A stretch of 64,000 nucleotides of DNA, taken from Diadema setosum (Eukaryota; Echinodermata; Echinoidea; Diadematoida; Diadematidae). A program made the translations under genes and the position numbers. The notes under the pieces are model-generated. The model ran no database searches, was not told the origin of the DNA, and was given only the letters and a program-made list of their open reading frames with translations. Positions 55,519-64,000 of this stretch are shown one piece after another. Each line of letters starts with the position of its first letter. Position 1 is the first letter of the stretch. The stretch covers positions 248,001 through 312,000 of the forward strand of contig NW_027307651.1 in NCBI RefSeq assembly GCF_964275005.1, written 5' to 3'.

Positions 55519-55653
55519 AAGCAAGCTCTTCAAATATGTGTTTCATCATTATGTTCTTCTCTTTCTTTGAGCTGCACCTCGTTAACATATAATGGAAAAG
55601 CAAGGTCCATTGCAAACAACAATATAAACAGTTACAGCAATCTACTCATGAGG

Positions 55654-57306
55654 TTAGCCGTTCGGCTTTTTGACTATCACGATGGGATGACCATATGGAG
55701 AGTTAGAAGGCTCGATTACTCCTAACTTCAACATGGAATCAACTTCCTTGCTAATCTCTTCTTCCATATCCTGAGGTACCCTATGAGGCGGAGATCGCAC
55801 TGGTTGTTCAGTCGTCAACGAGATTTCACATTCAGATATGGTTGTCTTCTTACGGATATCAATGAATATATCCTGATATTCACAGAGGATCTTTTGCACC
55901 TGAGTCCTCTCACTATCCTTTAAGACTGGATCTACTGTTACCATGTCAACGAATTCCATCTGTACTACGCTAGGCATACTGGGTATCTCCCTATTCCAAT
56001 CAGAACCAGCCTCTGCCACATCTTCCTCGTCAGCCATGACCTCAACAACTTTCTCATTGCCTTCGATTCTCTCAATCTCGAAGCAACTGGCCACTGGTAC
56101 CTCTTCACGTCGACTATAGTACCTCTTCAACAAATTGATGTGATATGTTTTGGCAACACCATCAACATCAACCACATAGTCATAGTCAAACTTGACCCCT
56201 ACTACCTTGTAAGGACCTCGCCACTTTACCAGCAGCTTGTTGTGCTCAGTTGGCAACAGAATGAGCACGTCATCCCCTACATTCAACTTCCTAGGCCTAG
56301 CCTTTCTGTCATAATACCCTTTGTACCTTTTTGCAGAGTACTTCAGTGTATCTTGTGCAAGTTGCCATGACTTGACCAGCCTGTCTCTCAACTCTATCAC
56401 ATACTCACACTCGCTCTTGAGCTCTGGATCTAGTTTCTCCGCTGTCCACAGTTCTCTTAGCACATCCAAAGGCCCCCGAACATGTCTCCCATACAACAAC
56501 TCGAACGGAGAAAACCCCAGGCTCGAACTCGGTGCTTCTCGCAAAGCAAACAACAACGCCGGAAGATACCTATCCCACTGACGTGGCTCCTCGGAACACA
56601 ACCGCTTCAGAGCTGATTTCACCACAGCGTTGTACCGTTCAACGAGGCCATTGCACATAGGATGGTAGCGAGAACTTGTCAACTGTCCTATCGACAGCAA
56701 CCTACACACCTCACGCATCAAATCAGACACAAACTGTGTCCCTAGATCCGACATCACTTCAGTCGGAATCCCAACCCGGCTGTATACCGAAACTAACGCC
56801 TCAGCTACGTCAACAGTTGATATCGATTTCAACGGTATCGCCTCCACATACCTAGTCGCATAGTCTACAATGGTCAGGATATGAGTGTGTTTGCGAGCAG
56901 ACGGCATGAATGGACCAAGAAGATCTATCGCAATGCGTTGAAACGGGACACCAATGAGGGGGACCCTACCAAGGGTAGTCTTGGGCACCCTACCTTTGTC
57001 AATAGTCCTTTGGCATACACCACATGACCTACAGAAATTAGCCACGTCTTCCGACATCCCAGGCCAATTATAATGAGTCTGAATCTTAGACAATGTATTG
57101 TTGATACACAAGTGTCCACCTAGGAGTGAGTCATGTGCGACTCGCATTATCTCGTTCCTACGAGGCTTAGGCACTACGAGCAATTTAGGGTCAATGCCCT
57201 GATTATTTTCATCCCTTTTCTGCCGAACTAGAAACCCCTGTTCACACACAAACGTGTGCTTGGAATTATCAACCTGTCCTATTTTCTGCCATAGAGGGCG
57301 CAATGA
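55654..57306 (-). pseudogene. Gmr1-like integrase and start of RT
   Basis: About 550 codons remain open. The zinc-binding HHCC region is present (H57, H64, then CRSCGVC). The catalytic core has D127 (IAIDLLGP), D186 (MSDLGTQF) and E222 (GLVERYN), with 35 residues between the last two. The C-terminal domain has YYDRKARPRKLNVGDDVLILLP and WRGPYKVVG. RT begins at MLKLGVIEPSNSPYGHPIVIV and stops at KKPNG followed by TAA at 55654. A TAG at 57307-57309 separates this from protease in the same frame, and the ATG-like start drawn at 57303 is really TTG. With RT lost the copy cannot move itself. Confidence 0.88.
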
Positions 57307-57685
57307 CTAATCATCTTTCTGTTCCTCTAGAAATTCACTCGAACGCACATTATCAACAGGATCTGCAACAGTCAAACCTTTACTAGGCCTCGAAATCTTC
57401 ACCTTTTGTGCACGAGTTTGAACAGCCATCCCTGTATCATCCGGCTCAACCGGGATTGCGACGTCGACGTTCTGTTCTACACCATCATTTGAACTTTCTA
57501 GACCCATATCCGGGGTTATGACCTCTACATCCGGGTCAGACACAACACTCTTTGGGACCCAATGTAGATTGGGGTCACTCGGTTCACGAGCCCCTTCTAC
57601 ATTCCCGATAACTACCTCACTCAAACAATCAGGCATGCACACGGCTTCAACTTCCCCTTCAAAATATGGCGAGTCAACAACTACC
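57307..57685 (-). pseudogene. Gmr1-like protease C-terminal part, after the LINE insertion
   Basis: KVVVDSPYFEGEVEAVCMPD and EVVIGNVEG continue the retroviral-type protease fold that breaks off at 58723. The following spacer has TGMAVQTRAQK, which matches the same place in the young element (GMAMQTRAQS). Residues upstream of KVVV in this frame come from the LINE tail. The frame ends in TAG at 57307. Confidence 0.85.
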
Positions 57686-58652
57686 TTATACAATACAATA
57701 CAATACAATACAATACAATATTGGTATTTATATAGCGCTCTTACAAAAATGCAAATGTATCACAGCGCTTCACAAATCCATCTCACACTTGGGAGGTAAG
57801 AGAAAAGGGAAAAAAAGTACAACAGACAAAGGAAAAAAAAAGGTACATAATGAATCAATCAGTTATTGAAAAGGAAAGTCTTCAACGATTTCTGGAACAC
57901 TGGCAAAGATGGTGATTCCCTGATACTTTGAGGGAGTTGATTCCATAGGCGTGGGGCAGCTACTGAGAAGGATCTGTCTCCTGTCCGAGTGAGAGTCCTA
58001 GGGACAGATAAGCGGGTTGGGTCTTGGCCTGACCGCAAACCTTGTCTTTCAGATTGGTGACGTGAACTAGAGTCAGGAGGTAAGATGGAGCACAATTCTG
58101 AAGGCATTTGTACGTGATTGACAGGATTTTGTAGGCGATTCGCTTTTGCACAGGGAGCCAGTGTAATTGCTGAAGAAGAGGAGAGGCATGGTCACGCTTC
58201 TTGGCTAGAAAAACCAGCTTTGCAGCTCGGTTTTGAGCACGTTGAAGGCGCTGGACATTACTTGAAGATGTACCTGACAGCATGGAGTTTGCATAGTCTA
58301 TTCTTGAGGTAAGGAGAGCTCTCACAGCATGCTCACAAGCTTTCTGATCGAGGAAAGGCCTGATACGTGCAATATTTGAGAGATGAAAATGAAGTGAACT
58401 GCTTAGAGAAGAAACGTGGTGATTCAGCTTCATGGAGGAGTCAATTTCGACACCCAGGCTTCTAACTGAACTTGATGGATGAATGACGACATTACCAACA
58501 GTCAGGGTGACACCAGATATCAAGGGATGGAACCGCGGATTAGTAACAGCAAGGAATTCAGTTTTGTCACAGTTCAGTTTCAACAGATTACCCTCCATCC
58601 ACAGCTGTAGGTCCTTGATACATGCAGATAATGTGGTGAGAGCAAGCTCAAT
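57686..58652 (-). mobile_element. L2/CR1-type LINE 3' fragment inserted in the protease region
   Basis: On the minus strand the last part of an RT (LQLWMEGNLLKLNCDKTEF, RLQRAQNRAAKLVF, then in a second frame TRTGDRSFSVAAPRLWNQLP and LPVFQKSLKTFLF) is followed by a 3' UTR with AGCGCTATATAAATACC and a (TATTG)n tail ending near 57690. The L2/CR1 assignment rests on these motifs. A frameshift occurs near 58080. TTATA is found at both borders (57686-57690 and 58721-58725) and may be the target duplication. Confidence 0.88.
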
Positions 58653-58872
58653 TGCCAGATAACACACCCGTGTCTGTTTTGCGTGATACAGGTTGTAGTA
58701 CGTGCGTAGTGAAAGAGAAATTATAGCCACGGGAAACGCCTAACCGTACCGTCTATTAACCTCACTGCCTGATGTTGACCTGGTAATTGGTCATTTCTAA
58801 CCAATTTCTCTTTCACTACGCACGTACTACAACCTGTATCACGCAAAACAGACACGGGTGTATTATCTGGCA
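58653..58872. repeat. 70-bp inverted copy of protease sequence at the LINE 5' junction
   Basis: Bases 58653-58722 are the reverse complement of 58803-58872 with one mismatch (C/T near 58662). The right copy is the native protease code including the DTGCSTCVV active site; the left copy runs the opposite way and joins the truncated LINE. The 80-bp spacer is native element sequence. It would form a hairpin. Confidence 0.9.
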
Positions 58873-59788
58873 TCAGTCTTCCAGACACAACCGGCATACG
58901 ATTCACCATCGCGGCGACATCATTGTATGCCATTCCAACTCTGTCAACCACTTTCATTTTCACACCCTGAAAGTCATCGACCACTCTTTCAATGGGGAGA
59001 CAACCTGCCGTCGAACCAACAACTCCCGACTCAGACTCAGCCCGCGACAACTCATTCGCCACATTCATGTCTATTTTTGGGGCCGTACCTTCCCCAGCAC
59101 CCATCAAACCTCGAACGGATACAGGCCTAGACAACATGGGACAATCTCTTTTCATGTGATTTGGGTTTCCACACGTATAGCAACCCCTGCCCTGAAAAGT
59201 CTTATTTCCCATAGTCCTTCCCGCCTTTGACTGAGCATCAGCCGGTTTCTGATACGTACTAGTCTTTTTGACCTGACTTTGTTGGGGCGCTTTGCTATCA
59301 GGCTTTGAATCTGATCGGTTTCTTTCCGATTTCTGCACACCCAAAAATGCATGAGGACCGTGAGCCTCTACATAGATTTCTGTACAATCAACTACCTCCT
59401 TGAAATCTTTACATTTTCGTTCCTTTACAAACCTAAGTACTTCTTTGGGAAAATCTATCAGAAATTGCTCTTGCAAAATCAAATCTTTTAGATCCTTTCT
59501 AGTATCCCCAATCTCAGCCTCTTCCACCCAATGATCGAAATACCCCTTCATACGAGTAGCAAAGTGTTTTGGGCGCTCAAACTTCATTGGCTTAGCTGAT
59601 CTGAAACTACGCCTATACCCCTCTTCAGTGAGATGATAATGTGACATCAACTCATTCGTCACTGTAGCATAATTCTGGCGATCATCAGCACTTATCCGAT
59701 TCACCACATCTAATGCTTTGCCTGTTAGATTGGAAATCAAATACAACACCCACATGTCTACCGGGATATTCTGACGTTTCATCAACAT
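58723..59788 (-). pseudogene. Gmr1-like gag and protease N-terminal part
   Basis: The frame covers Gag capsid-like sequence (ALDVVNRIS, FDHWVEEAE, EVVDCTEIYVEAHG), a zinc knuckle CYTCGNPNHMKRDC, a spacer, and the aspartic protease start VSVLRDTGCSTCVV and LIDGTVRRFP. It is cut by the LINE insertion just after RRFP, at about 58723. Order and spacing match the young element. The apparent start at 59788 is internal: homology extends into the preceding frame. Confidence 0.88.
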
Positions 59789-60153
59789 TTCGAACTTTGT
59801 GACATAAGCATCAAAATTATCATGTGTGTCATAAATCGACCTACTTTCAGCTTTAAGCCTGCTAACTGGGGCCTACCAACATTCGCTGTTCCTTCCTCTA
59901 TATGCAACTGTGCTAATTTTATTTCATGTTCGCGCGCCTTTTCTAGAGCTTCGCGTTCACGCTCAGCTTTGCGTGCTTCACGGTCAGCTTTGCGTGCAGC
60001 TGCACGGGCAGCTTGACGAGCTTCGGGTTCAGCTTGAAGCTCTGCTTCAATTGCCTGGCATCGCTCTGAAACAAAGCTACTCAATTCACCACCACTAAGG
60101 CACATCTCTCTGCCTAATGAAGAGAACTCTCTGGTTTGCTCAACACTAGCCAT
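59782..60153 (-). pseudogene. Gmr1-like gag N-terminus
   Basis: It starts MASVEQTREFSSLGREM, followed by a highly charged helix rich in Ala, Arg and Glu (RQAARAAARKADREARKAER), which parallels the charged N-terminus of the other element. After KVGRF the frame is wrong, and a one-base shift near 59815-59835 would be needed to reach the continuing gag frame at 59788. The A/R-rich stretch is coded by a GCTTTGCGTGC-like imperfect repeat near 59960-60010. Confidence 0.8.
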
Positions 60154-60441
60154 ACTGACTATGTACCTTCCAGACTAAGCAGACGTGTAATCGTACACAA
60201 CAGCTGATTAACACCTAGCTCTCCAATTCCGACAAAAGTACTACCCTGTAACCAGCGTACTTTCCAACTATTTGTATCTCCGAATGAGCATACAATTGCA
60301 AATGACAAACAGCTGAAATTCACTCAACAAGTATTCCACATACAAAACCGCTAGTACCTTGTCAAAAGCTTACGTCCTGTAATGCAGGCAATGTGAAATG
60401 ACACGAGTTCACTCTACAAACATTCCACATACCAAGCATGC

Positions 60442-61979
60442 TGTTGCGACACGGATTGTCGCCCCTACACGGATTGTCGCCTCCTGCTCGGGGCGACAAT
60501 CCGTGACGGGCGCTGGCGGCACGGATTGTCGCCCCCTACACGGATTGTCGCCTGGCGACAATCCGTGACGCTTGTGCAGTTCCCAGTTTTTGACCTCGAA
60601 GGCGACAATCCGTGTTGGCAAAAAAATTGTTGCGACACGGATTGTCGCCCCGTCACAGATTGTCGCCCCGGGCTCGGGATGGTTCCTCCGGTGTTAAGCT
60701 TTGGTGGGATGGGTATGACTGGTAAGTTACGCGTATGTGTGTGTGTGGGGGGGGGGTGGGGTGTGCGTGTGCGTGTGTGTGTGTGTGTGTGTATTGTGAG
60801 CTGCATGATATGTGATGTGTATGATTTGTTGTGCGTGTGTGTGTGTGTGTGTGTGTGTGCGTGTGTGTATGTGTGTGTGTTTGGAGTATAATAATACAAT
60901 ATGTAGAAACTGTGCATGTGTGGTGGTCATAGTGGTAGTGGTTTGTTTGTCTGTGTGTATACGTGTGCCTGTATGCTTACGTGTGTATGTGGAATATAGC
61001 GGCGCTACTGTGGCAATACAAACGCCTTCAGAGTGTATGAGCACGTGTTTAAAAAATTCACACCAGCGTTGATCTAAAAATAGTATGGGTGTGTGAACCA
61101 ATATCAGCGGTGAGGCAGGCTAGGCGAGAGAGAGACCGAGAGAAAATACATACGAGGGAGGTACCCTCCCCAAATGTTATTTGTCTTTGTTCATTTTTCA
61201 CTGCAGTCATTTTCTTCCATCAGTCTTACAAACTAGAACGTCCATACCACTATTCTTTGTCCCAGAATAGGTTTGGCATGCTTTATGCATGAGCGAATAA
61301 TTTCCACACGCCGTAAAAAATTTGTCAATCGTTAGTTGATTTTAGCACAAACGAACTGCCATTGCACACCACTAATACATACGTAATACAAACAAACACC
61401 AACAAACACTCAAACAAATCCTCATAATGCAAATAAACCAAATCAACACTTTTTTCTTGATATTCATTGATTTCATTCAAATCATTCATAAATCGACTCA
61501 TTCTGGGTGTAACATGAAAAAAAAAAGTTACGAATGGCAATTCGAAACAGAAAAAAATCCATTTGTCAATTTATAACACAAATAATCTCACTTCAACATA
61601 GATAACTCGATTATAGACCAACCCTACTAACAATTTCTTCACGAGAAAGTTTTGACATGTAGGGCCCTACCAAACCTATATTCCTTGAATACATTGGTTT
61701 GGATCATGTAACACCTTCTTTCTTACAAGGGCATATACATAAAAAAAAAAACACAAATACATTACACGAATCTAGAATGAAATCAGTCATAAAAAACCCG
61801 ACCACCCCCTCCCCTCCCCATCCGAAACAAATCTAGGGCCTACATCTATCCTAAATATTAAATCCTACCAACATCTGTCATACCATTTATAACTATCCTT
61901 CTTCAAATCCAATCCCCAACCCACCAACCCCTGATTAAACAACACCTAAATCATCCCACACCCACATTCACCAACCCAA

Positions 61980-62025
<46 letters not shown>

Positions 62026-62521
62026 AGGTTCCGTAATTCCGAAGTTTCGTTTTTTCCGAGGCTTCATTTTAATATCCGAAACACACAATTCCCTATACCT
62101 AGAGGTTCGTTGATCCAAAAATGAAATTCGGAATAACGAACCTTCGGAATAATGAGCCTTCGGACGAATGAGCCTTCAGAGTAACAAACTTTTGCAATAA
62201 CGAAATGTAACCCCCTTCCCACATACCGACGCACACCCGAACCGATACCACATTCCTTCCTGATGAAACGATTTCCCAATGTTGATAAATAAGGCATAAT
62301 GGACCGTATGCAGAAAAGCAGCATCTGCCCGCACGCAAGCTCCACTCCGAATTCATAATTATACAAATCTGCCAAACAAACTCATCAAATTCAAAGCTGC
62401 TGATAAAATCAATATCAACGTTTATGCCAGCAACAGCTTACTAGTTATCCCTCCCCACGCGCAGCTAAAAAAACACATACGCAAAAAAAACAAACTGACA
62501 TTATAAACACATTCTTCCATA

Positions 62522-62560
<39 letters not shown>

Positions 62561-62882
62561 AACGGACACTAAATTATCATGTGCACGCGCACATACAGAC
62601 TTCCTTGAAACCTCACCATGACTTTTTACATGGCATGTTTGCATGGATGTAGCCATGTAAGTTATGTGTTAGTATTTCAATGATTATGTCCAGAACGATA
62701 TTACCCAGCAAAATGTGCTTCGAGGGCGGGCGACAATCTGTGCCGCCAGCCCCCTACACGGATTGTCGCCAGGCGACAATCCGTGTAGGGGGCGACAATC
62801 CGTGCCGCCAACGCCCGTCACGGATTGTCGCCCCGAGCAGGAGGCGACAATCCGTGTAGGGGCGACAATCCGTGTCGCAACA
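60442..62882. mobile_element. 2.44-kb TIR element with arrays of GGCGACAATCCGTG
   Basis: The left end TGTTGCGACACGGATTGTCG continues for about 125 bp as a near-exact reverse complement of the right end (62760-62882). TGC flanks both sides (60439-60441 and 62883-62885), a likely 3-bp duplication. About 16 copies of GGCGACAATCCGTG, in both orientations, fill the two ends, including palindromes at 60539-60567 and 62757-62785. A second terminus-like TGTTGCGACACGG lies at 60628. The interior has GT/CA microsatellites (60735-60880, 61981-62023, 62521-62553), GGTTCGTTATTCC-type repeats (62022-62190), and otherwise nothing coding. Confidence 0.8.
61981..62023. repeat. (CA)n microsatellite
   Basis: Uninterrupted CA repeat, followed by GAAGGTTCCGTAATTCCGAAG-type repeats to about 62190. 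Confidence 0.95.
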
Positions 62883-62989
62883 CATGCCCTGTCAATAAGC
62901 ATACTAGGGCTGTATCTCCCAATGAGCATACAACTGATTTAGGACTGTACAAACCCAACACTACAATTCACCAAACATGCCTATACCAG

Positions 62990-63275
62990 GCGACACCAAG
63001 GGCGTAACCTTGCAATGAAATAACACTCCGCACAGATTCATTCATGCATGCAAACCCCGAATCTATCACACTGCCTCTAGCCGGCAATACCAAGGGCGTA
63101 ACCTTGAAAAGGAGTAACACTCCACAAACCCGAATCTGTCAACCATGCATATAACATGCAGCACCAAGGGTGTAACCTTGTAATAAGGAGCAACACTCCA
63201 CACAGATTCAACATCCGAATCTACATCACACATGTGCCTCTGGTAGGCAATACCAAGGGCATAACCTTGGGGAGA
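62990..63275. repeat. Four imperfect tandem units of about 75-95 bp
   Basis: ACCAAGGGCGTAACCTTG recurs at about 62995, 63088, 63163 and 63252, with GAGTAACACTCC and CAGATTCA between. It may belong to the leader or LTR of the decayed Gmr1-like element, since TGTATCTCCCAATGAGCATAC at 62913 resembles 60270. Confidence 0.75.
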
Positions 63276-63516
63276 AAAACTTCAATCAAACTGTCATGTA
63301 AGGCGACATACTCGCACGATTCGCACTGGGGTAATGTTTCCGACCAAACATACGAAACAGTTACTATATCGACCATAATGACATGCAATAATCAAAATGA
63401 CGGTAATGCGTATGATTGAGCAATGAAACTCCAATCAAACACAAACATCGCATTTAAGCCTAAAGCATGTTAAAAGAGTATCTGAATAACTTTTTCCAAT
63501 CAGGTAGCAGTATCTT

Positions 63517-64000
63517 TTTTCAATTTCAATTTCAATTTATTTTCATATTTCTCACATATATCACAATATAAAGTAAATTGATACGAAATCTATACAGAAC
63601 ATAATTCAAAATAGAACTTCACCGGAATGTTCAAAAGTTTGTCTTGGTATTATACACAAGGTCTGTATACATGCGAGTTAAACTGAGATCATAATGCGAA
63701 AAATATGATGGGGCCTGCGTAAAAGCAAGCTTGTAAAGAGCCGCAGGTCCCGTGGTAAAATCAGATTAGGGGAAGCATAATTACAGATATTTTTAGACCA
63801 TACTATAACTGGGGGATCCGATTAAAACGAACAAGATCAAATCAAATGTTGCTAAATAAAATACAGAATAAAAATACAGAAAGGTCACATGTTGCAACTA
63901 TAACCTACTACAAGTAAGGACATTGAGAGAACAACGACTGAGATTGTACAGATTTAAGTGGGTGTGGAGGTATAGATGATGACGTAACAGTTTGGCATAA
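63517..64000 (-). mobile_element. LINE 3' untranslated end with (TTGAAA)n-type tail
   Basis: Read on the minus strand the sequence runs toward AATAAATTGAAATTGAAATTG (63517-63541), a tail form common in CR1/L2-like LINEs. Upstream, GGGACCTGCGGCTCTTTACA resembles 3' UTRs of such elements as I remember them. The body lies outside the window. Confidence 0.5.

Larger units (their letters stand above)
55654..60153 (-). mobile_element. Decayed Gmr1-like LTR-retrotransposon body, 3'-truncated
   Basis: On the minus strand it runs gag, protease, integrase, then only the first 40 or so residues of RT before similarity ends at 55654. The integrase-before-RT order is the same as in the 28.4-35.7 kb element, but the proteins differ substantially, so this is a second lineage. 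It has a frameshift in gag, an inserted LINE in protease, and an in-frame TAG between protease and integrase. LTRs were not identified. Confidence 0.88.

Noticed and set aside
60465..61101. Frames rich in His-Thr or Val-Cys repeats around the GT/CA tracts and GGCGACAAT arrays
   Set aside because: Direct translations of microsatellite and motif arrays; not proteins.
62684..62942. Possible CRISPR-like array in the repeated 14-mers
   Set aside because: Copies are in both orientations with irregular spacing, and the DNA is clearly animal nuclear with spliced exons and LINEs.

Overview
This is an AT-rich, repeat-dense piece of animal nuclear DNA, most likely from a marine deuterostome invertebrate such as an echinoderm. 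Three things point there: immunoglobulin-superfamily exons bounded by phase-1 introns; two Ty3/gypsy elements with integrase upstream of reverse transcriptase (the Gmr1-like arrangement, described from deuterostomes); and a genome texture of many terminal-inverted-repeat elements, microsatellites and GGGTCAAAGGTCA-type repeats. No bacterial-style operon is present. The species assignment is inference.

Layout. 0.37-2.64 kb: degenerate tandem repeat. 6.2-9.8 kb: a plus-strand Ig-receptor gene remnant, with a signal-peptide exon, an Ig exon split by a 770-bp transposon, and a transmembrane/cytoplasmic exon. 15.8-16.2 kb: an intact paralogue of that Ig exon on the minus strand. 16.3-20.8 kb: a unit bounded by 30-bp inverted repeats and carrying about 15 copies of a TCAGAGACGTTC-like motif plus a possible 79-codon terminal exon. 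21.7-27.4 kb: a full-length L1-clade retrotransposon with two intact ORFs, poly(A) tail and 14-bp target duplication. 28.4-35.7 kb: a complete, very young Gmr1-like LTR element with near-identical 1.14-kb LTRs and a 5-bp target duplication, but two pol frameshifts. 36.1-37.1 kb: a DNA element made of microsatellite and GGCGACAAT motifs, itself hit by a TTAA MITE. 37.3-37.6 kb: a V-set Ig exon on the minus strand.

37.8-47.1 kb: several MITEs, tandem repeats and a truncated LINE. 47.1-51.9 kb: a 4.76-kb TIR element inserted into a tandem repeat, with the empty site visible next door; it holds a cluster of CTAACGTTAG palindromes. 52.2-54.6 kb: a repeat unit with a large internal duplication. 55.3-60.2 kb: a decayed Gmr1-like element interrupted by an L2/CR1-type LINE, with a 70-bp inverted copy of target sequence at the LINE 5' junction. 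60.4-62.9 kb: a 2.44-kb element whose TIRs are arrays of the 14-mer GGCGACAATCCGTG. 63.5-64 kb: the 3' end of another LINE.

How the parts relate: host coding sequence is limited to a few exons of Ig-type receptors (V-set, C1-like, TM), probably parts of two or more related genes in opposite orientations. Most of the rest is layers of mobile DNA, some nested. Exon calls rest on reading frame, splice signals, phase and paralogue comparison done by eye; no transcript or database evidence was available.
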